Source of the DNA: JACZWZ01 sp036478235
GTDB taxonomy: Bacteria > Actinomycetota > Acidimicrobiia > Spongiisociales > UBA11373
NCBI GenBank assembly: GCA_036478235.1
Contig: JAZGDZ010000120.1
Location: forward strand, 1 to 18,194
Reading direction: 5' to 3'
DNA: 18,194 nt
The translations under genes were made by a program, and so were the position numbers. Shown one piece after another: positions 1-7,846 of the stretch. Position 1 is the stretch's first letter. The number at the start of each line of letters is the position of its first letter. A model generated the notes under the pieces. It did no database searches. It was not told the DNA's origin and worked only from the letters and a program-made list of their open reading frames with translations.

Positions 1-1373
1 ACTTCGGGGCGCTCGCGAGCTTCGCCGTGGCGGTAGGTGACGGCAAAGAGAACTCTCTCGGTTTCGATGCGATGGGCCAGCTGGGAAAGCGCCTGAATCG
101 TGTCGTCGTCGGTCCAGTGGACGTCCTCGAGCACGACCAGTGCGGGCGTCGTTGCAGCGAGAGCCTGGAAGGCGGCACCAATCGCCTCGTGCATCCGGGC
201 CTGCTCGTCCGCTCGACCCATCGAGGCCTCTGGCGTTGCCTCGGGAGCGAGGCGGGGAATGAGGGGCGCCAGAGTGGCGATTCGCGTGGCGTCGAGCCGA
301 CCCTGCAACTGGCGAATGCGCAGATCGGTCAGGCCGGTACGCAGTGCATCTCCAATCGGTCCAAACGGCCGGCCTCCACTCGGAGCCGATCGACCCCACA
401 TGACGTCCATCCCGCGCCACTGGGCGTCTTCCACGATCTCGCGCAGGAGCCGCGTCTTCCCCACGCCCGACTCGCCCTCGACCAGGACGATGCCCCCCTT
501 TCCTTCGAGGACTTCGTCCAGTCGCTGAGCGAATCGAGCGCGTTCCGCCTCCCGTCCGACGAAGGGAGCCGCCTCGGCGTCGCCGAACAACGGCGATTCC
601 TCGTGAGGGGGCAGAGCTCGGCCGCCGGAGTCGCGGTCGGCCAGGGTCGCCTCGTACAAGTCCATCGTTTCAGTCGAGGGCTCGGTGCCCAACTCCTCGG
701 CGAGAATCCGCCGGCACTCCTCGAATTGACGAAGAGCCTCGTTGTGCCGCCCAAGGAGCACGGCAACTCGCATGACTCTGCGATGTGCCTCCTCGTCGAA
801 CTCGTTCTCTTGCGCCAGTCTGCGGGCAAGACCGAGAGAGGCCTCGTAGTCGCCGCGAGCCATCGCCAGATCGGCGAGCCGTTCCAGGGCAGCGAGGAAC
901 TTGGTCCGGAGCCTGTCTTGATCGGGGAACAGCCAGTCGTCGTAGAAGCCGGCCAGCAAGTCGCCCCTATAGAGCTCAATGGCCCGGCCCAACGCCTCTA
1001 TCTCAACCCCTCTGTCGGAAGCGGCGGCGGCCTCGTCGAGCGCAGCGAGGAATTGGTCGACATCGAGCCAGAAGTCCGCCTGGGGATTGAACCGGAGTGT
1101 GTCAGGGGTCCCGATCAGGTAGCGCTGACCGGCGTCGTCGCCGAGTGTCGTCTGGGTCTGCCAGAGGGCCTGGCTGAGCCGTCGCCGGGCTCGCGACTCC
1201 TCGAAGTCCGGCCAGAAGGTTCCGGCGAGAAGATCGCGAGTGTGAGCACGCTCCCTGTTCAGCACTAGATAGGCAAGGAGCGAGCGCGCCGCTCGTAGCG
1301 GCAGCTGGTCGAGAATCAGCCCGTCTCGCCCGAGTTCAAAGCCCCCGAGCAGCCGAATCTCCAGTCTCTCCAT
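1..1373 (-). CDS. BTAD/SARP-type transcriptional regulator with AAA ATPase domain (N-terminal part; runs off the left edge)
   Basis: About 457 residues are visible from an ATG at 1373; the C-terminus lies outside the window. Residues 1-95 (start MERLEIRLLGGFEL) look like the OmpR-type winged-helix DNA-binding domain of SARP regulators. Residues about 95-245 form the bacterial transcriptional activation (TPR-like) domain, with the typical ending EELGTEPSTETMDLYE. An AAA/NACHT-like ATPase follows, with Walker A GESGVGKT (Lys at about 306) and Walker B LVVLEDVHWTDD (about 413-424). Such proteins are large cytoplasmic regulators that often carry TPRs or a LuxR helix-turn-helix at the C-terminus, which cannot be checked here. 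The gene is divergent from the MFS exporter with about 55 bp between starts, so it may control that gene; this is inference. No Shine-Dalgarno is evident. A TAnnnT box (TACCGT, 1383-1388 on the minus strand) lies 9 nt upstream of the start. Confidence 0.9.
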   Translation of the reverse strand, partial: MERLEIRLLGGFELGRDGLILDQLPLRAARSLLAYLVLNRERAHTRDLLAGTFWPDFEESRARRRLSQALWQTQTTLGDDAGQRYLIGTPDTLRFNPQADFWLDVDQFLAALDEAAAASDRGVEIEALGRAIELYRGDLLAGFYDDWLFPDQDRLRTKFLAALERLADLAMARGDYEASLGLARRLAQENEFDEEAHRRVMRVAVLLGRHNEALRQFEECRRILAEELGTEPSTETMDLYEATLADRDSGGRALPPHEESPLFGDAEAAPFVGREAERARFAQRLDEVLEGKGGIVLVEGESGVGKTRLLREIVEDAQWRGMDVMWGRSAPSGGRPFGPIGDALRTGLTDLRIRQLQGRLDATRIATLAPLIPRLAPEATPEASMGRADEQARMHEAIGAAFQALAATTPALVVLEDVHWTDDDTIQALSQLAHRIETERVLFAVTYRHGEARERPE

Positions 1374-1428
1374 GAACCAGAAACGGTAGTCGGGGGTGCT
1401 CCGACACACCGGTATGGTGCCTCTTCCG
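1374..1428. promoter_or_regulatory. Compact divergent promoter region
   Basis: Only 55 bp separate the two chosen start codons. On the minus strand a -10-like TACCGT occupies 1383-1388. On the plus strand a -10-like TATGGT occupies 1413-1418, 10 nt before the ATG at 1429. The -35 position of the plus promoter would overlap the minus -10, so the two promoters probably interfere or are co-regulated. The boxes match the actinobacterial TAnnnT core only; no clear -35 is seen. Confidence 0.4.
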
Positions 1429-2634
1429 ATGGCCCCGTCCGTTTCCGATCCGCGCCGCTTGCTTCCACTGATCGTCACGATCACCGGAATGGGGGTTCTC
1501 GCCTTCGCCATCATCACTCCGGCGCTGCCCGACCTGGCTGACGAACTCGGGGTTTCGCGTGGGGCGATCGGGCTCATCCAGGGCGCGGTCGCCATTCCCG
1601 GCATCTTCCTCGCCGCCTACATCGGATACCTCGCCGACAAGCTGGGCCGCAGGCGGGTGGTCCGGATCTCGCTGCTCATATTCGGGTTCGCCGGTCTGGC
1701 ATCGTTTTTCGCCAGGTCCTACTGGCTGCTGGTGGGAACCCGTGTGCTGCAGGGTCTGGGGACGAGCGGCCTGCTCAGCCTCGGAGTCGTGTTGATCGGG
1801 GACCTCTTCACCGGTCACGAGCGCCGCTGGGCGATGGGCATCAACATCGCAACGCTCACGGCAACGACCACACTCGCTCCGGTTCTGGGCGGCTTCCTTG
1901 CTGAGGGAGGGGTGTTTCGGCCCTTCCTCGTCTTCGTGCTGGCGTTCCCTGTGTTCCTGCTGGCCCGTCGCCTGCCGGATCTCCCCGGCGCCGAGACACC
2001 CTCGCCTCCGGTCAGGCACCTGCGCGAAGCGATGGTGCTGCTCAAGCGAGAAGGGCGGAGGAGCGACTTCCTCGGAGTGCTTCCGGTGTCCCTCCTCACC
2101 CTCGGGATCTTCCTCGGCCTGGGCCTGACCGTGCTTCCTCTCTTCCTGGAGCGGGAATTCGGGCTCGGTGTCTCCCAGCGTGGCCTGATCCTGGCGATCC
2201 TGTCGGGATCGAGCAGCGCCGCATCCGTTCTCAGCGGTCGGGTCGGTGCCAGATTCACGCCCAGTCAGGTGCTCACTACGAGCTTCCTCTTCATGGTGGT
2301 CGGATTCACCGTGATCGGATCGGCGCCATCACTGCTGGTGCTCCCGATCGGGCTCGTCGTGCTGGGCCTGGCGACGGGATCGATCTTCCCGCTGCTTCAG
2401 GACTACTCGGCGAGTGCTGGCCCGGCTCGCTATCGAGGCATCCTGGTGGGCACGTGGGTGTCGGCAAACCGGGTCGGCCAGTTCGCCGGTCCCGCAGGCG
2501 GCACGGCGGCCGCCGACGCGCTCGGTGAACGCTCGGCCTATTTCGGAGGAGCCCTCCTGATGGCGGTGATCGCCGTCACCTGGACCCCGGCTCGTCGCCT
2601 GGCGCGTCGGTTCGGCCAACGCGGGGTCGAGTAG
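1429..2634 (+). CDS. MFS transporter (12-TM drug/metabolite exporter type)
   Basis: A 401-residue major facilitator with alternating hydrophobic segments across its whole length, about 12 membrane helices. The first helix contains the phrase GMGVLAFAIITPALPDLADE. The MFS motif A appears in loop 2-3 as GYLADKLGRRRV (about residues 66-77). This fits proton-driven efflux permeases of the multidrug type, but the substrate cannot be read from sequence. The frame is also open upstream to a GTG at 1396 and an ATG at 1414. I prefer the ATG at 1429 because a -10-like TATGGT at 1413-1418 would place the transcript start after both of those. It ends 23 bp before glcD and points the same way, so a link to glycolate or glyoxylate export is possible but unproven. 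Confidence 0.88.
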   Translation: MAPSVSDPRRLLPLIVTITGMGVLAFAIITPALPDLADELGVSRGAIGLIQGAVAIPGIFLAAYIGYLADKLGRRRVVRISLLIFGFAGLASFFARSYWLLVGTRVLQGLGTSGLLSLGVVLIGDLFTGHERRWAMGINIATLTATTTLAPVLGGFLAEGGVFRPFLVFVLAFPVFLLARRLPDLPGAETPSPPVRHLREAMVLLKREGRRSDFLGVLPVSLLTLGIFLGLGLTVLPLFLEREFGLGVSQRGLILAILSGSSSAASVLSGRVGARFTPSQVLTTSFLFMVVGFTVIGSAPSLLVLPIGLVVLGLATGSIFPLLQDYSASAGPARYRGILVGTWVSANRVGQFAGPAGGTAAADALGERSAYFGGALLMAVIAVTWTPARRLARRFGQRGVE

Positions 2635-2645
2635 GGGCATACCGG

Positions 2646-2657
2646 TAGGCTCGTCCC
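2646..2657 (+). promoter_or_regulatory. Probable leaderless promoter (-10 box) of glcD
   Basis: TAGGCT at 2646-2651 is followed by exactly six bases and then the ATG of glcD at 2658. This TAnnnT-N6-ATG layout is the known signature of leaderless transcripts in actinobacteria. No Shine-Dalgarno is present between the MFS stop and this start. The same spacing recurs at two other genes in this window. Confidence 0.6.
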
Positions 2658-4088
2658 ATGGCTGGCCCGCCCCCAGCGCTGGTCGCCGATCTCACGGCAA
2701 TCGTCGGTGCCGATGCCGTGAAGACCGGCCAACTCGACCTGCATCTCTTCGGAAAGGATGCCGGAGTGGCGCGAGGGGACGTTGCCGTGGTCGTCTTCCC
2801 CAAGACGGCCCGTCAGGTGGCGGCAGTCGTGCGCGCCGCGGCCGGGCACGGCGTCCCTGTCGTTCCGCGCGGTGCCGGAACCGGTCTCACCGGGGGGGCC
2901 GTGCCCGAAGAGCCCGCCGTCCTCCTTGTGACCACGCGCATGAATCAGATCGAAGTGGACGCCGCCAATCGGACCGCTTGGGTGGGTCCGGGTGTCATCA
3001 ACCTGGATCTCTCGATGCACACAGCGCCGCTCGGCCTGCACTTCGCCCCCGATCCGTCCTCCCAGGCGGCCTGCACGATCGGCGGGAATGTCGCCAATAA
3101 CAGCGGTGGTCCCCACTGTCTGGCAGAGGGTTCGACCGTCAACCACGTGCTCGCCGTCGAGTTCGTCACTGCCGAGGGCGAATTGCTCATGGCGGGGACG
3201 GCGGCTCCAGATCCCATCGGCCTCGATGTGCGCGGCGTGATGGTCGGGTCGGAGGGAACGCTGGGAATCGTCACCAAAGTGCTTGTGCGCCTGCTCCCGA
3301 ATCCGCCTGCGGTTCGCACGCTGCTGATGGGCTTCTCCGAGGTCGCCGCAGCGGCGGCGACGGTCTCCGCCGTCATTGCCGCAGGCGTGGTCCCGGCTGC
3401 ACTCGAGATGATGGATCGGCCCCTCATCCGGGCCGTCGAGAATTTTGTCCACGCAGGGCTGCCGGTCGATGCGGCGGCTGTGCTGCTGGCCGAGGTCGCC
3501 GGGCACGAGGCCGGCGTGGGAGCCGAGGCGGAGCTCATCGAGCGGATCGCAACCGACAACGGGGCGTTCCATGTTCGCCGTGCCGCCGACGAAGCCGAGC
3601 GCGAACTGCTGTGGAAGGCGCGCAAGTCGGCCTTTGGAGCCATCGCGCAGATCGCTCCGAACTACTACCTGCACGACACGGTCATCCCGCGAACCAAACT
3701 CGTGGAGGTGCTGGAACGGATCTACGAGATCGCCGACCGGCGCGGCCTCCTCGTGCTGAACACGATTCACGCCGGCGACGGGAACCTGCATCCGAAGTTC
3801 GTCTTCGACGCCAGCGACGAAGAGGCAGCCGCACAAGTGAGGGCTGCGGCGGACGAGGTCGTCGAGGTGTCCATAGCCGCGGGCGGGATGCTCTCGGGAG
3901 AGCACGGCATCGGTCTCGAGAAGAGGGACCTGATGCACCTGGTCTTCTCCGCAGTCGATCTCGACGCACAGGCCCGTCTGCGAGAAGCGTTCGATCGCTC
4001 CGGAGTGCTCAACCCCTCCAAAATCCTGCCGAGCGGGGCCAGGTGCTTCGACTTCGGCCGGCCGGTGCCGGAAGGAGTCTGGGTGTGA
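2658..4088 (+). CDS. glcD: Glycolate oxidase FAD-binding subunit GlcD
   Basis: 476 residues, the usual GlcD length. GlcD is the catalytic flavoprotein that oxidises glycolate (or related 2-hydroxyacids such as D-lactate) to the 2-oxoacid. The N-terminal PCMH-type FAD domain shows VVPRGAGTGLTGG (about 68-80), CTIGGNVANNSGGPHC (from about 139) and GSEGTLGIVTK. The C-terminal FAD-linked oxidase domain contains NTIHAGDGNLHPK (His about 371) and SGEHGIGLEKR (His about 416), both typical of the GlcD/D-lactate dehydrogenase family. It is the first gene of the glcDEF operon, and its TGA overlaps the GTG of glcE by 4 nt. The exact substrate remains an inference from the complete glcDEF set. Confidence 0.93.
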   Translation: MAGPPPALVADLTAIVGADAVKTGQLDLHLFGKDAGVARGDVAVVVFPKTARQVAAVVRAAAGHGVPVVPRGAGTGLTGGAVPEEPAVLLVTTRMNQIEVDAANRTAWVGPGVINLDLSMHTAPLGLHFAPDPSSQAACTIGGNVANNSGGPHCLAEGSTVNHVLAVEFVTAEGELLMAGTAAPDPIGLDVRGVMVGSEGTLGIVTKVLVRLLPNPPAVRTLLMGFSEVAAAAATVSAVIAAGVVPAALEMMDRPLIRAVENFVHAGLPVDAAAVLLAEVAGHEAGVGAEAELIERIATDNGAFHVRRAADEAERELLWKARKSAFGAIAQIAPNYYLHDTVIPRTKLVEVLERIYEIADRRGLLVLNTIHAGDGNLHPKFVFDASDEEAAAQVRAAADEVVEVSIAAGGMLSGEHGIGLEKRDLMHLVFSAVDLDAQARLREAFDRSGVLNPSKILPSGARCFDFGRPVPEGVWV

Positions 4089-5194
4089 CCGGCCTGCGGG
4101 GGAGGCTGGGCCGGATGTTCGGTGGAGCGTCGGTCGAGATCGAAGGAGCGCCCCCGGCGGAACTCGTCGTCGCCCCCGAATCTGCCGAGCAAGTTGCCCG
4201 CCTGCTCGACTTCTGCTCGGAGCACGGCCTGGTCGTGCTCCCGTGGGGTGCCGGGACCCATCAGGGGTACGGGGGCCGGATCGATCCCGACGTCGTGATT
4301 TCTACCGAGCGTTTCGAAGGTGTCGAGGTTTGGAGCCCCGGCGATCTGACGGTGGTCGTCGGCGCCGGCACGACGCTGGGTGCACTCGCCGAACACATAG
4401 GAGCGAGGGGCCAGTCGGCGGTCCTTCCCGAAGATGAAGATGCGTCCACGATCGGAGGCGTGGTCGCCGCCGGCATATCGGCTTGGAGACGCCTTCGCTA
4501 CGGGCCGACTCGCGACCGGGTTCTGGAAGTCGTCTTCGTCACCGGCGATGGGCGTGTTGTCAAGAGCGGGGCGCAGGTCGTCAAGAACGTGACCGGTTAC
4601 GACATACCCAAGCTCATGACCGGTTCCTTCGGCTCGCTGGGGTTGATCACGCGAATCTGCCTGAAGCTCTGGCCGGAAGCCGAGGCCTCGGCCACGGTGG
4701 TGGTCGACGACGTCGATCGAGCCCTGGCCCTCGCCTATCGGCCGCTTGCGGTTCTCGAAACCGCGGAGTCGAGCGCGGTATATCTGAGTGGAACCGCCGC
4801 CGAGGTGGAGGCCCAGGCCGGCGCCTTGGACGGGTCTTCGGCCCCGGGGTTGAGGTGGCCGCAGAGGCCCGGCGGGGATTTCCAGGTTTCGCTGCGGGTC
4901 CCGCCAGCCATGACCGCCGAGGCCGTTGGACGGCTGGATGGGGCCCGCTTCGTGGCAGCACACGGCGTGGGCGACATAGCGGCGGCGATCGATGAGTCGT
5001 CGCTGGAGGAACTGCGGATCTGGGCCGAATCGGTCGGCGGGGCTGCGGTGATCGTCAGTGCCCCGGAGACGGCCTACGGCGAGATCGACCCCTGGGGCTC
5101 GTCCCCTCAAACCGCCGCGTTGCAGCGCCGTATCAAGGCGTCCTTCGACCCGGCGGGCGTGCTCGTACCGGGCCGTCTGCCGGGAGGAGTGTGA
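4085..5194 (+). CDS. glcE: Glycolate oxidase FAD-binding subunit GlcE
   Basis: 369 residues from the GTG at 4085, which overlaps the glcD stop (GTGA) and has an AAGGAG ribosome site at about 4071-4076. GlcE is a shorter FAD-domain subunit that works with GlcD and GlcF. Visible signatures are the FAD loop LPWGAGTHQGYGG (about residues 51-63), TIGGVVAAGISAWRRLRYG, and VVKNVTGYDIPKLMTGSFGS, the last typical of GlcE. The C-terminal half is weakly conserved, as usual, and ends with the FDPAGVLVPGRL phrase common in this family. An open frame continues upstream inside glcD to 3611, but that part is only the alternative frame of glcD. An ATG at 4114 is a less likely start. Confidence 0.92.
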   Translation: MTGLRGRLGRMFGGASVEIEGAPPAELVVAPESAEQVARLLDFCSEHGLVVLPWGAGTHQGYGGRIDPDVVISTERFEGVEVWSPGDLTVVVGAGTTLGALAEHIGARGQSAVLPEDEDASTIGGVVAAGISAWRRLRYGPTRDRVLEVVFVTGDGRVVKSGAQVVKNVTGYDIPKLMTGSFGSLGLITRICLKLWPEAEASATVVVDDVDRALALAYRPLAVLETAESSAVYLSGTAAEVEAQAGALDGSSAPGLRWPQRPGGDFQVSLRVPPAMTAEAVGRLDGARFVAAHGVGDIAAAIDESSLEELRIWAESVGGAAVIVSAPETAYGEIDPWGSSPQTAALQRRIKASFDPAGVLVPGRLPGGV

Positions 5195-6393
5195 TGGCCT
5201 GGTCCACACCGTGGGCGCCCACACCGGCGGAGTTGAATGCCTGCGTGGAGTGCGGGTTGTGCCTGCCGCACTGTCCGACCTTCCGGTTGACCGGCGACGA
5301 GTCGGCATCTCCGCGCGGCCGCCTCAATGCGATGTCGGCTGTGGCATCGGGACTCGTGCCGATCGACGAGGCGTTCGACGAGGTGATGTCGTTCTGCTTG
5401 CAGTGTCGGGCGTGCGAGGCCGCCTGCCCGTCGCTGGTGCCGTTCGGCCGGGCGATGGAGGGAGCGCGGGCCGAGGTCGCCGCGGTGCGCCACCGGGGAA
5501 GCCGGCTGCGGCGGAGGATGCTGGGACGCTGGATCGGACGGCCCGGCCTGATCGGCGCCGCTTCCTGGGGCGCCGCCGCAGCGCAGCGGGTGGGCGTCTG
5601 GTTGGTGCCGCCACGGTTGCGCCCCGGGCTGCGCGGTCTGAGACGGCTGCCCTGGCGCCGCAGATCCGTGGTCGGCTACGACTCGCTCGAGGGAGACGGG
5701 GTAGTGGGCCTCCTTGCAGGTTGCGTCATGGATCCCTGGTTTGGTCCGGTCCACGAAGCCACGATCGCTCTGCTGGAGAAAGCCGGTCACCGCGTGGTCG
5801 TCCCCGCGGGCCAGACCTGTTGCGGAGCGCTCGCCGCTCATGAGGGCGCCGCCGAGGATGCCGAGCGGATGGCACAGGTGAACGCGGGGGCCTTTGCGGA
5901 TGTGGACGTCGTTGTCTCCAACGCAGCGGGGTGCAGTTCACATCTGGTCGGATACTCCCATTGGGGGCAGCCGGATGTCGGCGAGAAGGCAGACGATGTG
6001 CTCCGGCTGATCGCTGCTGCCGTTGGCGACGGTCGGCTACCCGCGCTCGATCCGTCCGGCGACCGGGTGGCGATCCATGATCCCTGCCATCACCGTCACG
6101 CACTCCGGATGACTGCCGAGCCTCGGATCGTCCTCAGGGCCGCCGGCTACGAGCCGATTGATGTCGATCCGGCAGGGATGTGCTGCGGCGCCGCAGGGGT
6201 GTATTCGGTGCTCCACCCGGAGACGTCGAGCCGGCTGGGCGGCGCCAAGGCCGCCGAGGTGGCGGCGACGGGGTGTTCGGTCGTCGCCTCGGCCAATCCG
6301 GGGTGCGAGATGCAGCTGCGTGCCCACCTCGGAGAGGGGGTGCGCGTCGCCCACCCGCTCGAGCTGTATGCCGAGGCGCTCGGAGTCTGCTGA
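5194..6393 (+). CDS. glcF: Glycolate oxidase iron-sulfur subunit GlcF
   Basis: 399 residues from the ATG at 5194, whose A is the last base of the glcE TGA. A GGAGGAG ribosome site lies at 5183-5189. A GTG one codon earlier (5191) is the alternative but is too close to that site. Two ferredoxin-type 4Fe-4S motifs are present: Cys 17/20/23/27 (CVECGLCLPHCP) and Cys 68/71/74/78 (CLQCRACEAACP). Two cysteine-rich CCG domains follow, with CCG at about 209-211 and 330-332 plus the partner motifs NAAGCSSH and SANPGCEMQL. GlcF passes electrons from the flavoprotein subunits to the respiratory chain and belongs to the GlcF/GlpC/HdrB-like family. Its stop codon lies inside a hairpin. Confidence 0.93.
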   Translation: MAWSTPWAPTPAELNACVECGLCLPHCPTFRLTGDESASPRGRLNAMSAVASGLVPIDEAFDEVMSFCLQCRACEAACPSLVPFGRAMEGARAEVAAVRHRGSRLRRRMLGRWIGRPGLIGAASWGAAAAQRVGVWLVPPRLRPGLRGLRRLPWRRRSVVGYDSLEGDGVVGLLAGCVMDPWFGPVHEATIALLEKAGHRVVVPAGQTCCGALAAHEGAAEDAERMAQVNAGAFADVDVVVSNAAGCSSHLVGYSHWGQPDVGEKADDVLRLIAAAVGDGRLPALDPSGDRVAIHDPCHHRHALRMTAEPRIVLRAAGYEPIDVDPAGMCCGAAGVYSVLHPETSSRLGGAKAAEVAATGCSVVASANPGCEMQLRAHLGEGVRVAHPLELYAEALGVC

Positions 6394-6410
6394 GTAATGC
6401 CGTTGCTCAG
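6390..6410 (+). terminator. Hairpin overlapping the glcF stop codon
   Basis: CTGAGTAA (6390-6397) pairs with TTGCTCAG (6403-6410) around a 5-nt loop. This gives 8 bp with one G-U pair. The TGA of glcF is inside the left arm. No T-run follows, so it is at most a weak terminator or an mRNA 3'-end stabiliser. Confidence 0.4.
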
Positions 6411-6416
6411 ATCGTG

Positions 6417-6548
6417 GAACACAGCGCCGCCCGTAGGGCGGCTCAATCATGCGGAGGCGCTTCGGGGCCGAACAGGACCCGAACGTAGAACACAGCGCCG
6501 CCAGAGGCGGCACATCCATGCGGAGGCGCCTCGGGGCCGGATAGGACC
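6417..6548. repeat. Two imperfect direct copies of a roughly 62-bp hairpin-bearing element
   Basis: Copy 1 spans about 6417-6479 and copy 2 about 6488-6548, with a period of 71 bp. Both begin GAACACAGCGCCGCC and both contain ATGCGGAGGCGC followed by TCGGGGCCG and an AGGACC end. Each has a strong hairpin near its start. In copy 1 it is GCCGCCC-GTA-GGGCGGC (6426-6442). In copy 2 it is GCCGCC-AGA-GGCGGC (6497-6511). Loop and stem length differ between copies, but perfect pairing is kept. It lies between the 3' ends of two convergent genes. Confidence 0.75.
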
Positions 6549-6627
6549 AGAGCGCCGTAGCTAAGACCGGAGCCAAACACTGGTCGTCGAGATGAGTGAC
6601 ATGTATTGCTCAGCGGGCTCCTCGGGG

Positions 6628-7080
6628 TCACTCCTCGGTCGCTATGAGGATTCCCCCGGATCGAACGACGGCCTCGACCGTCAGGCGCGGAGCGTCGTCG
6701 TCGACGTCACCGGGTGCCGGAGTCGTCACTTCGATTTCGCCCGCCCGGACGTCCTCATCGACGTAGACCTTCCATCCCTCGGGCAGGACGAGCCGGATCC
6801 CCCCCATGTAGGCCTTGAGAGCGATGTGAGCACCTCCCGAATCGAGCGTCGCTCCGCGGAGGTCGATGTCGATGCCCCCCATCGCCGCAACGGCGGTTCC
6901 GGTCCGCAGCGATCCCGCTTCGCTCGTTAGTTTCCTTCCGTCCCAGAAGGCGATGAGCTTGAAGTCGTCGTCGTCCGGTGACCGATCACCCTCGTAGGCC
7001 CTGGCAACCAGCCTGCCGACGAGGCTCGCCGCCGCAGCGAAGACGAGAACCTTGAGAACCGCACGGGTCACCTTCCGCAT
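6628..7080 (-). CDS. Small membrane-anchored LiaF-like protein (cell-wall stress response C-terminal fold)
   Basis: 150 residues. A hydrophobic segment at residues 5-25 (VTRAVLKVLVFAAAASLVGR) suggests an N-terminal membrane anchor. Residues about 40-145 have the repetitive beta pattern of the LiaF C-terminal/DUF2154-type domain, with the telling phrases AAMGGIDIDLRGATL and AYMGGIRLVLPEGWKV. Proteins of this kind are often membrane-stress sensors or of unknown role in actinobacteria. The gene starts 25 bp after the lipoprotein stop on the same strand. A TAGCGT box with N6 before its ATG suggests that it also has its own leaderless promoter. Confidence 0.75.
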   Translation of the reverse strand: MRKVTRAVLKVLVFAAAASLVGRLVARAYEGDRSPDDDDFKLIAFWDGRKLTSEAGSLRTGTAVAAMGGIDIDLRGATLDSGGAHIALKAYMGGIRLVLPEGWKVYVDEDVRAGEIEVTTPAPGDVDDDAPRLTVEAVVRSGGILIATEE

Positions 7081-7092
7081 GCTGCGACGCTA
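7081..7092 (-). promoter_or_regulatory. Probable leaderless promoter (-10 box) of the LiaF-like gene
   Basis: Read on the minus strand, TAGCGT (7087-7092) is followed by six bases (CGCAGC) and then the ATG at 7080. No Shine-Dalgarno is present in the 25-bp gap. The layout is identical to those at glcD and the DMT permease gene. Confidence 0.5.
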
Positions 7093-7105
7093 CATCGAGG
7101 AGCGC

Positions 7106-7786
7106 CTAGAGGGCCTCGTAGCCGTCCGGGCCGGCAGGCGGCTGTTCGGTCGCAAAGATGGAGACGGTGTCGACCTCGGTGGGCACGAATCCGCCCTCGG
7201 GCCAGATCCCGGCCTGCACGGCGACGCTGCTTCTGCCGTGGCCGGCTGTGCCCCATTCGACGTAGGACACGATCGCCTCTGCCGAGCCGAAGCTGTTGCT
7301 CGAGTAGAGCGCCAATTCACCGCTGGTGGGGTTGAGTCCTCCGACATTGAGAGATCCTTCGATCGTCTTGGAGCCGGGAATGGGGAGGAAGACATCACCA
7401 CCCAGGTTGATCGACAGGAACTCGCCGGGAGCCAACTCGACCGATGGGATCGCGGCGTATGACGGCCGCTGGCACAGCCAGTACCCGCTGAGGTCGATCG
7501 CCTCACTGCCGAAGTTGGTGATCACCACCATGTCGGACTCAAAGCCGAGCGAAGTGATGACGAGCCCCACTCCGTGAGCTTCCGCCGCAGTCGTTGTCGG
7601 ATCCGCCGTGGTGGTTGTCTCTGCGACCACCGTTGCCTTGGTCTCCGCCGCGGCCGTTGTGGTCGTCTCCACAGGGGCTTGGCTGGTGGCGGTTGCCGCG
7701 GTCGTAACTGTGGAACCGCCTGCGTCGTCGTCGCCGCAAGCAGCTGCGACGAGGACGAAAGCGAGGAGCAGGACAAAGCGTTTCAT
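7106..7786 (-). CDS. Secreted lipoprotein with lamin-tail-like domain
   Basis: 226 residues from the ATG at 7786. It begins MKRFVLLLAFVLVAAAC, a lipoprotein signal peptide with the modified Cys at residue 17, followed by an Asp/Gly-rich start of the mature protein. A Thr/Ala-rich low-complexity linker (about 25-70) leads to a globular domain. That domain has VVITNFGSEAIDLSGYWLC and ELAPGEFLSINLGG, the pattern of bacterial lamin-tail (LTD) domains that are usually extracellular. Function is unknown; LTDs occur on surface and nuclease-associated proteins, but no second domain is seen here. The frame is open further upstream to 7855, but that would bury the signal peptide and overlap the divergent gene. 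A TACGCT box (7795-7800, minus strand) lies 8 nt before the ATG. Confidence 0.8.
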   Translation of the reverse strand: MKRFVLLLAFVLVAAACGDDDAGGSTVTTAATATSQAPVETTTTAAAETKATVVAETTTTADPTTTAAEAHGVGLVITSLGFESDMVVITNFGSEAIDLSGYWLCQRPSYAAIPSVELAPGEFLSINLGGDVFLPIPGSKTIEGSLNVGGLNPTSGELALYSSNSFGSAEAIVSYVEWGTAGHGRSSVAVQAGIWPEGGFVPTEVDTVSIFATEQPPAGPDGYEAL

Positions 7787-7834
7787 GGCGGGTGAGCGTA
7801 CCGAGGCGGTGCACTTGTGCATCGACGGTGCCGG

Positions 7835-7846
7835 TACGATCGCTCG
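7835..7846 (+). promoter_or_regulatory. Probable leaderless promoter (-10 box) of the DMT permease
   Basis: TACGAT at 7835-7840 is followed by six bases and the ATG at 7847. The spacing is the same as at glcD. The 60-bp gap to the divergent lipoprotein start (7787-7846) must hold both promoters. Confidence 0.55.

Noticed and set aside
27..1268. 413-codon plus-strand frame at the left end
   Set aside because: It is the antisense shadow of the BTAD-ATPase gene, which has clear Walker A/B and BTAD motifs on the minus strand.
3611..4084. Upstream extension of the glcE frame into glcD
   Set aside because: The translation is Arg/Gly-rich and without family similarity. The GTG at 4085 with its ribosome site gives the normal GlcE length.
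2538..5308. Long minus-strand frames (466 and 513 codons) opposite glcD and glcE
   Set aside because: They overlap well-supported glc genes completely and have His/Arg/Gly-rich compositions without motifs.
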